NCBI GenBank assembly: GCA_964354135.1
Contig: CAYGZA010000070.1
Location: forward strand, 1-21,994
Reading direction: 5' to 3'
Origin: CAYGZA01 sp964354135
Lineage (GTDB): Bacteria; Planctomycetota; Planctomycetia; Pirellulales; Thermoguttaceae
Length of the DNA: 21,994 nt
Shown: positions 1-8,500 of the stretch, piece after piece
How positions within the stretch are numbered: the stretch's first letter is position 1
Layout of the letters: each line of letters opens with the position of its first letter
Notes under the pieces: model-generated
The model's input: the letters and a program-made list of their open reading frames with translations, nothing else
Databases searched by the model: none
Told to the model about the DNA's origin: nothing
Position numbers and translations under genes: made by a program

Positions 1-422
1 TTGAACTGCTGGTGCATGTGATGGGGGATAGGCCCCATGTTGTCGAAGAACTTGGAATAGACGGGCCAGCGGACGTACTTATCGAACATCTTCTTGCCGA
101 TGAGCCGGGCGCCGGCCTCGGCCACGGCGTCGCGCAAGAGGAATCGCTCGCCCTCGAAGGTGATGTAGCTCAGGCCCTCGTCGGGGAGCCGGCCTTCGTT
201 GGCCGCTTCGGTGGTGCTGGCGAACCACCGCTCGTCGATCCCGCCGCGGTGCGTGCCGTAGGCGTACCAATCGCTCGGGGCCAGCTTGATTCGCTTGCCG
301 GGGTGGAGGAAGCTCCGCGGCACCCAGGTCGGGGTCAGCCGCAAGAGCCCTTTGCCGGCGTCCATCGCGCGGTCCAAGACCGCCGCCACGTTGTCCTTCG
401 TTACGACTTTCGATGTGCTCAT
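1..422 (-). CDS. Cupin / class I mannose-6-phosphate isomerase-like protein (partial, 3' end missing)
   Basis: The minus strand is open from an ATG at 422 to the window edge, giving the first 140 residues of a protein truncated by the window. It begins MSTSKVVTKDNVAAVLD and reaches VYSKFFDNMG, then PHHMHQQF at residues 133-140. The closely spaced histidines followed by Gln resemble the metal-binding start of a cupin barrel as in type I phosphomannose isomerases; I also recognise the opening as a conserved planctomycete family. Family knowledge would make it a metal-dependent sugar or sugar-phosphate isomerase, but the second cupin motif lies outside the window, so the reaction is inference. 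A weak GGGAG lies 12 bases before the start. The gene diverges from the epimerase-like gene at 727, and a candidate promoter lies at 483-511. No signal peptide is visible, so it is probably cytoplasmic. Confidence 0.62.
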   Translation of the reverse strand, partial: MSTSKVVTKDNVAAVLDRAMDAGKGLLRLTPTWVPRSFLHPGKRIKLAPSDWYAYGTHRGGIDERWFASTTEAANEGRLPDEGLSYITFEGERFLLRDAVAEAGARLIGKKMFDKYVRWPVYSKFFDNMGPIPHHMHQQF

Positions 423-482
423 GGTTGGTTGCCACTCCCAAGGGATGGAAAGCAGGGTTCGGGATTCAGTGCGGGGAACCTT

Positions 483-511
483 GTTTTATTCCCTTCGTAG
501 GACGCTGGCAA
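483..511 (-). promoter_or_regulatory. Candidate sigma-70-type promoter for the leftward cupin-like gene
   Basis: Read on the minus strand, TTGCCA (511-506) is followed after exactly 17 bases by TAAAAC (488-483), about 60 bases before the ATG at 422. Both hexamers are near the -35 and -10 consensus. The -35 overlaps the left arm of the inverted repeat at 500-527. This is pattern matching only. Confidence 0.4.
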
Positions 512-527
512 GTCACCGGCAGCGTCC
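500..527. promoter_or_regulatory. Perfect 8-bp inverted repeat over the -35 region (candidate operator)
   Basis: GGACGCTG (500-507) and CAGCGTCC (520-527) are exact reverse complements with a 12-base spacer, a 20-base centre-to-centre spacing typical of a dimeric repressor site. The left arm overlaps the candidate -35 of the leftward promoter. It could equally be a hairpin of the GC-rich type seen at 603-637 and 1971-2001. Confidence 0.3.
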
Positions 528-726
528 GGCCTGGAAATTGGGAGCTCTGGAGAAAGACGCGGGACCAGGACTGGCCGGCTGCGTGGATTCCGACGCCCTG
601 TTCCGGCCGGGGGCAGCCCCGGCGTCTGCCCGGCCGGCGCTACTGGCTATCGCGATTCGAAGTGCGTACATTGGCGCTGTTGACCCCAAGCACGCAGAAC
701 CCGGTTCAGGCAGGAGACCCACGCGC

Positions 727-1893
727 ATGGCCAAGAAAACGTGGACGCTCACCGACGTAGAACAAGACGTTTACGCAGAGTCGCTCCTTCTGTCGCCCGC
801 CGAAGTGGGAGGGGCCGCCCGAGGCTACACGGTGTCCAAGCGGGCCCTGCGGGGTGGGCTCCGCCAGGGGGTCGACGTGGTCGAGGTGGACAACGGCGCC
901 CTGCGGTTCGTGGCGATTCCTACCCGCGGCATGGGGATCTGGAATGCCATGTTGGGGGATGTACGGCTGGGATGGAACTCTCCCGTCAAGGGGCCCGTCC
1001 ACCCGGCTTACGTCCATGTGGCCGAGCCCGGCGGGCTGGGCTGGCTGGACGGCTTTGACGAGCTCCTGGTCCGGTGCGGTCTGGAGAGCAACGGGGCCCC
1101 GGAACACGACGAGGAGGGCATCCTCCGTTACCCCCTCCACGGCAAGATCGCCAACATTCCCGCGCACAAGGTGGAAGTGGCCATCGACGGCGATTCGGGC
1201 GAGATCGGCGTCACGGGCGTCGTCGACGAGGCCCGGCTCTTCGGCAACAAGCTGCGGATGGTCGCGACCGTGAGCACCCGCGCCGGCCGTCCGGAAATGA
1301 CCGTCACCGACACGATCACGAACCTATCCGCTCAGCCGAGCGAGCTGGAGCTGCTGTACCACGTGAATTTTGGGGTGCCGCTCTTGAATCCCGGCTCGAA
1401 GGTGGTGCTCCCGGTGAAGAAGGTGGCGCCGCGGGACGCGGCCGCAGTCGCCAACGTCGCCGCGTGGGACACGTACGGGCCGGAGAGCCCCGGCCTGCCG
1501 GAAGCGGTGTTCTTCTTCGAGTTGGCGGCCGACGCTGCCGGGCGGACCCAAGCCCTGCTGCACAACGCCGCCGCCAGCCGCGGCGTGAGCCTCAAGTTCA
1601 ACAAGAGCCAATTGCCCCGTTTCACCCTTTGGAAGAACCCCCAGGCGGCGGCCGACGGCTACGTGACCGGCCTGGAGCCGGCCACGAACTTTCCCAACCG
1701 CAGGTCCTTTGAGAAAGAGAAGGGTCGGGTGATCGTGCTCAAGCCCGGGGAGTCGCGGACCTTCGAGATCGTGATGGAAGTGCATCCCGATGGCGCGAGC
1801 GTGGCCGCCGCCAAGCGGGCAGTGGCCGAACTGCAGAAGGGCGTTGCGCCTACCATCCTTTCGCAGCCTGATCCCGACTGGTCGCCGGTTTAG
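727..1893 (+). CDS. DUF4432 / aldose 1-epimerase-like protein
   Basis: A 388-residue protein related to the galactose mutarotase-like fold and closest in pattern to DUF4432. Supporting stretches are VEVDNGALRF followed by PTRGMGIW (about residues 53-72), LGWNSPVKGP (81-90), GLESNGAP (118-125) and PLHGKIANIPAHK (136-148), whose histidine sits where mutarotases carry a catalytic His. The family binds a carbohydrate and probably interconverts sugar anomers or epimers; the substrate is unknown. The start is ATG 727 because AGGAG lies 10 bases upstream and homology-like sequence begins there; in-frame codons back to 286 are rejected. No signal peptide is seen, so it should be cytoplasmic. It diverges from a sugar-isomerase-like gene, consistent with a small carbohydrate-handling cluster. 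A 7-bp stem follows the stop. Confidence 0.85.
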   Translation: MAKKTWTLTDVEQDVYAESLLLSPAEVGGAARGYTVSKRALRGGLRQGVDVVEVDNGALRFVAIPTRGMGIWNAMLGDVRLGWNSPVKGPVHPAYVHVAEPGGLGWLDGFDELLVRCGLESNGAPEHDEEGILRYPLHGKIANIPAHKVEVAIDGDSGEIGVTGVVDEARLFGNKLRMVATVSTRAGRPEMTVTDTITNLSAQPSELELLYHVNFGVPLLNPGSKVVLPVKKVAPRDAAAVANVAAWDTYGPESPGLPEAVFFFELAADAAGRTQALLHNAAASRGVSLKFNKSQLPRFTLWKNPQAAADGYVTGLEPATNFPNRRSFEKEKGRVIVLKPGESRTFEIVMEVHPDGASVAAAKRAVAELQKGVAPTILSQPDPDWSPV

Positions 1894-1907
1894 CCTACAG
1901 GGATGTT

Positions 1908-1928
1908 GCACCCCGTTGCCTGGGGTGC
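1908..1928 (+). terminator. Hairpin after the epimerase-like gene, possible terminator
   Basis: GCACCCC (1908-1914) pairs perfectly with GGGGTGC (1922-1928) around a 7-base loop, starting 15 bases after the stop codon. There is no T-run behind it, so it may be a weak or factor-dependent terminator, or simply an mRNA 3' stem. Confidence 0.35.
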
Positions 1929-1970
1929 GGGACGGGTATACGCTTATTGGCGCAAGGGTCGGAGGTTGAG

Positions 1971-2001
1971 GACGCTGCCGGGCGGGTCCCTGCCCGGCGT
2001 C
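1971..2001. repeat. GC-rich hairpin upstream of the DJ-1/PfpI gene
   Basis: GACGC, one extra base, GCCGGGC then pairs across GGGTCCCT with GCCCGGCGTC, giving a stem of about eleven pairs with a single bulge. It lies 40-70 bases before the ATG at 2042, so it would sit in the leader or promoter region. Similar GACGC / GCCCGGC words occur in the hairpins at 500-527 and 603-637. Confidence 0.35.
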
Positions 2002-2041
2002 CGCGGTCGGAGAGTCGGGTCACGACGATAAGGAGCACGCC

Positions 2042-2746
2042 ATGTCGGAACACGAATCGACGAAGATCAGCCGCCGCCACATCATGGCGGCATCCCTGGG
2101 AGCAGCGGGGCTTGGGGCGGTCGGCCTGGCCATGGAGTCGGCAGCCCCGTCGAAGGACGAAGACCGCCGGCGCAAGAAGGTGCTCGTTTGCATCGGCGAT
2201 TTCAGCGAGGGGATGGAGACCTACTACATGGTCTACCGGCTCATGGAGGAGGGCATCGTGCCGGTCGTCGCGGCGCCCAGCGTGAAGCTCTTGCAGATGG
2301 TCGTCCACGACTTCGACCCGCAATACACCAACTACACCGAGAAACTCGGCTACATGATCAAGACCGAGGCGGCCTTCAAGGACCTGAAGCCCGGCGACTA
2401 CCACGGGCTGTTGATCCCCGGCGGTCGCGGGCCGGAGGAAATCCGCCAGAACAAGGACGCCCTGAAGATCGTCGGCCACTTCCTCGACAGCGAACTCCCG
2501 CTGGGGGCGATGTGCCACGGCCCGCAGTTGCTCTGGGCCGCCCGCTCGATGAAGGGCCGCAAGATCGCCGCGTACTCGGGCATCCGGGCGGACGTGGAGG
2601 CGGCCGGGGCGGTCTTTGTCGACAAGCCGGTGGTGGTCGACGGCTCCGTGGTCACGTCCCGCGGCTGGCCCGATCTGCCCCACTTCATGCCCGTGTTTCT
2701 GAGGGTGTTGGCGGGGAAAGAGCAGCGAGCGGCCGGCAGGCAGTAG
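2042..2746 (+). CDS. DJ-1/PfpI family protein with a Tat signal
   Basis: A 234-residue protein. Residues 10-15 read SRRHIM, a twin-arginine motif, followed by a short Ala/Gly/Leu hydrophobic stretch to about residue 31, so export as a folded protein by the Tat pathway is likely. The mature part is a DJ-1/PfpI (class I glutamine amidotransferase-like) domain: KKVLVCIGDFSEGME with the family's acidic residue at Glu56, LLIPGGRGPEEIR (123-135), and the nucleophile elbow AMCHGPQLL with Cys158 followed by His159. Family members include proteases, deglycase-like and glyoxalase-III-like enzymes and chaperones; which applies cannot be read here. AGGAG lies 6 bases before the ATG. A hairpin followed by TTTT (2762-2791) separates it from the GYD gene. 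Tat export of this family is less common than cytosolic forms. Confidence 0.88.
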   Translation: MSEHESTKISRRHIMAASLGAAGLGAVGLAMESAAPSKDEDRRRKKVLVCIGDFSEGMETYYMVYRLMEEGIVPVVAAPSVKLLQMVVHDFDPQYTNYTEKLGYMIKTEAAFKDLKPGDYHGLLIPGGRGPEEIRQNKDALKIVGHFLDSELPLGAMCHGPQLLWAARSMKGRKIAAYSGIRADVEAAGAVFVDKPVVVDGSVVTSRGWPDLPHFMPVFLRVLAGKEQRAAGRQ

Positions 2747-2761
2747 ATGCGGAATAGAACT

Positions 2762-2791
2762 CGGCGCGGGCCGGGCGAGGCCCGCCGTTTT
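2762..2791 (+). terminator. Candidate intrinsic terminator after the DJ-1/PfpI gene
   Basis: CGGC, a two-base bulge and GGGCC pair with GGCCC GCCG around a six-base loop, directly followed by TTTT (2788-2791). It begins 16 bases after the stop at 2746 and ends 45 bases before the GYD start, suggesting the GYD/URO-D pair is a separate transcription unit or is reached by read-through. Confidence 0.5.
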
Positions 2792-2836
2792 CCGGTGATT
2801 CAAGAGGAGTAGTTGTCTCGCAAAGGAGGAAGAGTC

Positions 2837-3121
2837 ATGGCCACGTTCTTGATGTTCGGAAAGTACAACGGAGAGGCGATCAAGGAGATGAGCGCGGAGC
2901 GGACCGACACGGCGGTGGACCTGATCGAGCGCTACGGCGGCGAGGTGCAGGTGATGTACGCCATCCTCGGACCGTACGACCTGGTGTTTGCCGTGGAGTT
3001 TCCCGGCATGGAAGAGGCCATGAAGGCGTCGGTGGCCTTGTGCCGCATGAGCGGGATCGCCTTTTCCACCTCTCCCGCCCTGACCGTGGAGCGCTTCGAC
3101 GAGGTGATGGCGGACCTGTGA
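2837..3121 (+). CDS. GYD domain protein
   Basis: A 94-residue protein that is essentially one GYD domain (ferredoxin-like alpha/beta fold of unknown function). It opens MATFLMFGKYNGEAIKEM, has ERYGGEVQVMYAILGPYDLV with the family's GxYD-type turn (Gly-Pro-Tyr-Asp), and ends with a helix that carries the next gene's start. ATG 2837 is chosen because AAAGGAGGA (2822-2830) stands 6 bases before it; a TTG at 2813 is in frame but lies upstream of that ribosome site. The stop TGA overlaps the GTG of the URO-D-family gene in the sequence GTGA, so the two are translationally coupled. No signal peptide. Because many GYD proteins sit beside enzymes, an accessory or ligand-sensing role for the coupled methyltransferase-like partner is plausible, but this is inference. 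Confidence 0.85.
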   Translation: MATFLMFGKYNGEAIKEMSAERTDTAVDLIERYGGEVQVMYAILGPYDLVFAVEFPGMEEAMKASVALCRMSGIAFSTSPALTVERFDEVMADL

Positions 3122-4206
3122 CCCGCTTGGCCTACAAACGGAATGCCGGCGAGGTGTTTGACCGGCTGCGGCCCTTCGGCTCGCGGCAAGCCATGGATCG
3201 AATCCTGGCGTCGTTCAGCATCCCTTCGGCCGCCCTGGACGACTTCGGGCGCAGGTACGCGCACGGCTTCTGCGACGATCCCGATCCGGCCGAGCGCATC
3301 GCCTTCTGGGACGCGTTCCTCCGCGAGCGGGCGGTGCTGGAAGACGATTCGATCCCCAGCGCCTACCTGAGCGAGATGGACCAAGGGCTCTATGGCGGGC
3401 TGTTGGGCGGGCAGGTCCAGTTCATGGCCCATCCCGAGAACGGCTGGATCTCCTCGATGGTCGCGCCGCTCCTGAAAGACTGGTCCGAGTTCGAGCGCCT
3501 CCGCTTCGACCGTTCCCACCCGTGGTTCGCGCGGTACTTGGGGCAGCTCGATGCGTTCGTTCAAGGCGCGCGTGGCAAGTTCGGCGTCAGCCACTTCATC
3601 CTCATCGACGGGCTAAACTTCGTCTTCGAGCTGCTCGGGGCGACCCGGACGTACCTGAGCCTGGTGGAACAACCGGAGATGGTTCGCCGGGCCGTCGACT
3701 TCGCCTTCGAGCTCAACGCGGAAATCCACGAGACGTTCTTCGAGCACGTGGGGCTGCTCCGTGGCGGCACCGCCAGCAACATGGTGCAGTGGGTCCCCGG
3801 GCGGATCGTTTCCGAGAGCGTCGATCCGTTCCACATGACCTCGGTCGAATACTTCGAGACCTGGGGCCGGGAGCCGGTGGAGCGGATCTTCGCCCGCTTC
3901 GACGGCGGGGTCCTGCACATCCACGGCAACGGCCGGCACCTGCTGGAGGCCGTCTCGACCCTAAAGGGCCTCAAGGCGATGTTCCTTGGCGACGATAAGG
4001 GATTCCCCCCGGCGTTCGAGGTCCTCGACCAACTCCGGGCCCGCACCGGCGACGTGCCGCTGGTCGTCCAAGTCGAGTTTGCGAGGTTTGCCGATGCGCT
4101 CCGGCGGCGCGGGCTTCCCGGTGGGGTCTTCTACAAGGTGTCCGGCGCCCCGGATGCCGACACCGTCCATCGGATGATGGGCGAGGTCCGCGCATATCGG
4201 ACGTGA
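3118..4206 (+). CDS. Uroporphyrinogen decarboxylase (URO-D) family protein, methyltransferase-like
   Basis: A 362-residue TIM-barrel protein of the URO-D / MtaA superfamily. The start is GTG 3118, overlapping the upstream stop by four bases; the frame is open further upstream but only inside the GYD gene. Family-like stretches are the QFMAHPENGWISSM region, LKDWSEFERLRFD (a typical URO-D-family linker), HFILIDGLNFVFELLG and GGVLHIHGNGRHLLEAV. In corrinoid/CoM methyltransferases the equivalent segment is usually His-x-Cys-Gly-Asn with zinc ligands; here it is His267-Ile-His269-Gly-Asn. The N-terminal arginine-rich motif of true HemE is not seen, so haem synthesis is unlikely. The best guess is a one-carbon or methyl-transfer enzyme, or a related lyase of unknown substrate, working with the coupled GYD protein. 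Confidence 0.78.
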   Translation: MTRLAYKRNAGEVFDRLRPFGSRQAMDRILASFSIPSAALDDFGRRYAHGFCDDPDPAERIAFWDAFLRERAVLEDDSIPSAYLSEMDQGLYGGLLGGQVQFMAHPENGWISSMVAPLLKDWSEFERLRFDRSHPWFARYLGQLDAFVQGARGKFGVSHFILIDGLNFVFELLGATRTYLSLVEQPEMVRRAVDFAFELNAEIHETFFEHVGLLRGGTASNMVQWVPGRIVSESVDPFHMTSVEYFETWGREPVERIFARFDGGVLHIHGNGRHLLEAVSTLKGLKAMFLGDDKGFPPAFEVLDQLRARTGDVPLVVQVEFARFADALRRRGLPGGVFYKVSGAPDADTVHRMMGEVRAYRT

Positions 4207-4521
4207 AAACTGGGCCGGGGGTGACTCTCCCCACCACCCACGGGGTGTCATCACGCGGATTCGCGCACAAATCAAAATGGCGACGCCTCGTTGCGCTCAA
4301 GGGCAGACCCGCAAAGCCAAGTCTTTTCTCGCCCGGCCGGGCCTAGGGGCTCTCGGTCCTTGCGCGGCAGCGCCCACTCTATCTGACCCGCACAGCTTAC
4401 CGCGCCCGGGTCTGCCGACGAGTTCGCGTTCGGGGCTAGGACCGATTCTTCCGATGAAAGACCTTGGGAGCGGTCGGCCGCCGCCGTCCGCAGGAACGTC
4501 CATCGGAATTGGGTCCGGAGT
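4207..4521. other. Intergenic region without a supported gene
   Basis: In these 315 bases I see an imperfect hairpin just after the URO-D-family stop (TGAC at 4222 and GTCA at 4247 enclosing CCCC/GGGG) that might end that transcript, and a perfect 12-base palindrome GCCCGGCCGGGC near 4336. A 118-codon frame from 4277 has no domain-like pattern and overlaps the WD40 gene, so I do not call it. No convincing promoter was found for the WD40 gene. Confidence 0.45.
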
Positions 4522-5544
4522 ATGGCAAACTCGTGGCTTGCTCGCACAGTTTGGCTGGCCGCGGCCATCGCATGGTGGAGCGCCCCGGCCGCACGCGCGG
4601 AGTCGATCCCCGAACTCACCCCGCGCCAAGTGATTGAGCTTCCCGCCCAGGCGATGCTGGAAAAGGCGCCCGTCGTCTCCGGCGTTGCTCTCGACCCCGG
4701 GGGGAAGTACCTGGTGACCGCCGGGGACGACCACCTTGCCCGAATCTGGGACGCCCGCACCGGGCGTCTGCTTCACCGCCTGGTCGGGCATACGGATTGG
4801 GTGCGGTGTGTGGCCCTCAGCCCGGACGGCCGGATTGTGGCCACGGCCGGAAACGACCGGCATATCCGCCTTTGGCAGATCGCGGCGGAGTCGCCCTTTT
4901 GCTCGATCCCGGATCCCCAGGAGGGGATCTGCGTCCTGGTCTTCAGCCCGGACGGCCGGATGCTGGCCGCCGGCGGTTTTGAGAGCAAGGTGCGGGTCTA
5001 CGACGGGCGTTCGGGGGAGTCGCTCTACGGGCTCGATGCCCCCGCGGGCGACGTCCGCGCGTTGGCCTTCTCGCCCGACGGCAGGCACCTGGCCGCTGCC
5101 GGCCGCGGCGGGCCGATCCGAACCTGGGACTTGACCGGCGGCGCCAAAGTCCGCGACCTGGCGGGACACCGCCTGCGGGTCAGCGCCCTGGCCTATTCCC
5201 CGGACGGAAGCCAATTGGCCTCCGCGGGGGACGAGCGGAGCATCCGGCTCTGGGACATGAGCACGGGAAAGCAGACGGCGGCCCTCCCCGCGCGGCCCGG
5301 CAGGGTCCTCAGCCTGACCTATTGCGGGCCCGGCCGGTTGGCGGGGGGCGGAAGCGACAACGCGATCCGCCTCTGGGACCTTGCGGCCGGCAAGGAGCTC
5401 CACCGTCTGGTCGGGCACACCGGGTCGGTCACTTCCCTCGTCTGGGACGCCGCGGCCGAGGCGCTCATCTCGGGCAGCTTTGATACCACGGTCCGCGTGT
5501 GGCAAGTGAGAGCTCAAGGGACACCCAACTTATCGCGGCGCTAG
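4522..5544 (+). CDS. Exported seven-bladed WD40 repeat protein
   Basis: A 340-residue protein with a Sec-type signal peptide (basic start, hydrophobic WLAAAIAWW, cleavage probably after APAARA near residue 26). The rest is seven WD40 repeats, each with a recognisable pattern such as VALSPDGRIVATAGNDRHIR followed by LW: blades end in RIWDA, IRLWQI, VRVYDG, IRTWDL, IRLWDM, IRLWDL and VRVWQV. Seven blades make a complete beta-propeller, so the protein appears to be a stand-alone binding platform without an attached kinase or protease. It should act in the periplasm or at the cell surface. GGAG directly precedes the ATG with very short spacing, so the start carries some doubt, but the signal peptide supports it. 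The large repeat protein begins 42 bases downstream on the same strand, suggesting an operon and perhaps a physical partnership. Ligand unknown. Confidence 0.88.
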   Translation: MANSWLARTVWLAAAIAWWSAPAARAESIPELTPRQVIELPAQAMLEKAPVVSGVALDPGGKYLVTAGDDHLARIWDARTGRLLHRLVGHTDWVRCVALSPDGRIVATAGNDRHIRLWQIAAESPFCSIPDPQEGICVLVFSPDGRMLAAGGFESKVRVYDGRSGESLYGLDAPAGDVRALAFSPDGRHLAAAGRGGPIRTWDLTGGAKVRDLAGHRLRVSALAYSPDGSQLASAGDERSIRLWDMSTGKQTAALPARPGRVLSLTYCGPGRLAGGGSDNAIRLWDLAAGKELHRLVGHTGSVTSLVWDAAAEALISGSFDTTVRVWQVRAQGTPNLSRR

Positions 5545-5586
5545 TCTCATCCGGCCGATGCCGCGAGGTTTGCACGGAGGTTCGCT

Positions 5587-8500
5587 GTGGGTCTTTTCAG
5601 GAGATTGCGTGAATTCGGCCGCCGGTTGGCGGGTAAGGGGCGGGCTGGGTCGCGCCGCTGGCCATCGGGCTCTGCGGGGCGGGTTTGCCGCTTCGAGCAC
5701 GTGGAGTCCCGACAGCTCTTGAGCATCGCGCCCGTCCAGATCGGGGCCGTCTATTACCAGTTCCCGGACGACTCCGGCAACGACCATGCCGGCAACGAGA
5801 TCGAGATTACCTTTAGCGGCGGCGCCCCGGGCACCCAATTGACCCGACTGGTCATCGAGACCGACAAGCAGGGCAACGGCCTGACGATCGGCGACTGCCT
5901 CTTCGACACGGCTCCCGGGGGCCTGGGCGCGTACGAGTCCCATCCCTTGACGATCGTCGAAAGTGAGGGCATCGACTCCGTCCAGTCTTCCGTCGCGGAC
6001 GGCGGCACCCGGCTGGAGTTCACGTTCACCGGCTTCGACCCGGGCGAGAAGCTGATCTTCACCATTGACGTCGACGAGATGGGCTTTCTCGGGCCGAACT
6101 CCCTGGCCGAGGGCAACGAATTCGAGGGCTCGCTGCTGACCGGCACGCTGGCGGCGCCGCACTACTTCGAGGCCTCCGGCACCGACATCTTCCTGGACTT
6201 CTACGACGGGAAGCTGGCCCCTTCGGGCCTGCCGCTCCCGACCGACGATTACATGCCCCCCTCCGAAATCCCCCAGGCGGACCTGACTGCCGGGGCGATC
6301 TTCAGCGTGCCGCAGACGCCCTTGCCGATCAGCATTTCCGGCACCGTCTTCGAGGACATGAGCGGCGACAACGTGCAGCAGCCGGGAGATGCGGGCCTGG
6401 CCGGGGTCGGCCTGGAGCTCTTGCGCCTCGATGGCGACCAGTACGTCACCACGGGCAAGACCACGCTGACCGGGCCCGATGGCTCCTACCGGTTCGACGC
6501 CCTGCTCCCGGGCACGTACCGCATCGTGGAGACCCAGCCCAACGGGTTCTTGAGCATTGGGGCCCGGGCCGGCACGGTCGGCAACCAGACGCGGGGCGTG
6601 GTGACGAGCGTCGACGTGCTCAGCGGCATCGGGCTGTTGGGCGGGGAAGACAGCGTCCACAACGATTTCGCCGAGGCCCGGCCCGCCGGCATCAGCGGCC
6701 GGGTCCTGGCCGACCGCAACGCCAACTGCCAGCTCGATCCCGGCGAGAAGCTCCTGGCGGGCGTCACCGTCGAGCTGCTCGACGCCTCCGGCCTCGTGCT
6801 CGCCACCACCCAGACCGACTCCAGCGGCCAATACAGCTTCTCGGGGCTCAAGCCCGGCGTCTACGGGGTGCATGAGATCCAGCCCGACGGCTATTTCGAC
6901 GGCGACGACGACGTCGGCTCGGCCGGCGGGACGCTCGCGCCGCCCGACTCCGTCGTCGCGATCACCCTCGTTTCCGGGACGGCCGGCCTCCATTACGACT
7001 TCTGCGAGCTGGAGCCGGTCAGTCTCTCCGGATACGTTTACGCCGACAACGACGACAACGGCGTCAAGGACCCGGGCGAGCCGGGAATCGCCGGGGTAAG
7101 CCTCACCCTGCTGGACGCCGTGGGCAATCCGACCGGCACCGCGGCCCTCACCGACGCCGAAGGCTATTATCGCTTCGACGGCCTCCGCCCGGGAACGTAC
7201 GGGGTCGCGGAAGCCCAACCCGACGGCTACTACGACGGCCGCGACGCGGCCGGCACCGCGGGCGGCGCCGCGGAAAACCCCGGCGACCGCATCACCGGCG
7301 CCGTTCTTCCGCCCGCCACCGACGCGGTCAACTACGACTTCGGCGAACTGCTGCCGGCCAGTCTCTCCGGCTACGTTTATGCCGACAACGACGATAGCGG
7401 ACTGAAGGACGCGGGCGAGCCGGGGATCGGGGGCGTGACCTTGAAGCTCCTGGACGCGGCGGGGAACCCGACCGGCAAGACGGCCCTCACCGACTCCAGC
7501 GGCTTCTACAAGTTCGAGAACCTGCGGCCCGGCGCCTACGGCGTCGCCGAAACGCAGCCCGACGGCTACTACGACGGGCGCGACGCGGCCGGCACCGCGG
7601 GCGGCGCCGCGGAAAACCCCGGCGACCGGATCACCGGCGCTGTCCTCACTCCCGGCACCAATGCGATCCGCTACGACTTTGGCGAGCTGGAGCCGGTGAG
7701 TCTCGCCGGGTACGTCTATGCCGACAAGAACAACAACGGCGTGAAGGACCCGAGCGAAGCCGGGATCAGCGGTGTCACACTTACGCTCCTGGACGCGGCG
7801 GGAAAACCGGCCGGCACGACCGTGGCCACCGACGCCACGGGCTTCTATCGGTTCACCAACCTCCGCCCGGGCACTTACGGCGTCGCCGAGACGCAGCCCG
7901 ACGGCTACTACGACGGGCTCGACGCGGCCGGCTCCGCGGGTGGCGCCGCGGAGAACCCCGGCGACCGGATCACCGGCGCGGTCCTTCCGCCGCGCACCCA
8001 GGCGGTCGACTACGACTTCGGCGAGCTGGCGCCGGCGGGCATTGGCGGCCTGGTCTTCTCGGACTCAAACGACAACGGCCTGTTCGAGCCGGGCGAGAAG
8101 CCCCTGGCGGGAGTGACCGTTTACCTGCTCGACGGCTCCGGCAGCCGTCTCGCCACGACCACCACCAGCGCCCAGGGGAAATACTCCTTCGGCAACCTCA
8201 AGCCCGGCACCTACGGGGTCGAGGAAGCGCAGCCGCCGGGGTACTTCGACGGCAAGGACTCGCTGGGCACGGCGGGCGGCGCCGTCGACGGCAACGACCG
8301 CTTCACGGCCGTCAAGCTCTACCCCGGCGACAAGGGAGAGGACTACAACTTCGCCGAGCTACAGCCCGCGAGGCTTTCCGGCTATGTGTTCCAGGACGGA
8401 CCGGCGATCGAGTACCAGCAGGGGACTCCCCCTCCGGATCCGCTGAAGCTCCGCGACGGCAAACTCACTCCCGACGACAAGCGGCTCCCCGGCGTGAGAA

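Larger units (their letters stand above)
423..726. other. Divergent intergenic region between cupin-like and epimerase-like genes
   Basis: This 304-base gap holds the leftward promoter candidate (483-511), the inverted repeat at 500-527 and a strong GC-rich hairpin at 603-637. In that hairpin CCGGCCGGGGGCAG pairs with CTGCCCGGCCGG, leaving a two-base bulge. An AGGAG at 712-716 serves the ATG at 727. A frame open from 286 runs through the region, but its first 147 residues look like low-complexity translated intergenic DNA and are not included in the gene. Confidence 0.5.

Noticed and set aside
286..726. Upstream extension of the epimerase-like gene to 286
   Set aside because: It overlaps the divergent cupin-like gene and promoter region, is compositionally unlike a protein domain, and a good AGGAG precedes ATG 727.
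3118..4206. Calling the URO-D-family gene hemE
   Set aside because: The N-terminal arginine-rich motif of true uroporphyrinogen decarboxylase is not visible and the HIHGN segment fits the methyltransferase branch better.
4277..4633. 118-codon open frame before the WD40 gene
   Set aside because: No motif or ribosome site, and it overlaps the signal peptide region of the WD40 gene in another frame.
5530..7218. 562-codon minus-strand open frame opposite the giant repeat protein, and a similar one at 8359-10227
   Set aside because: Antisense shadow of a repetitive GC-rich gene; its apparent repeats simply mirror the SdrD-B and GDWNGDG codons.
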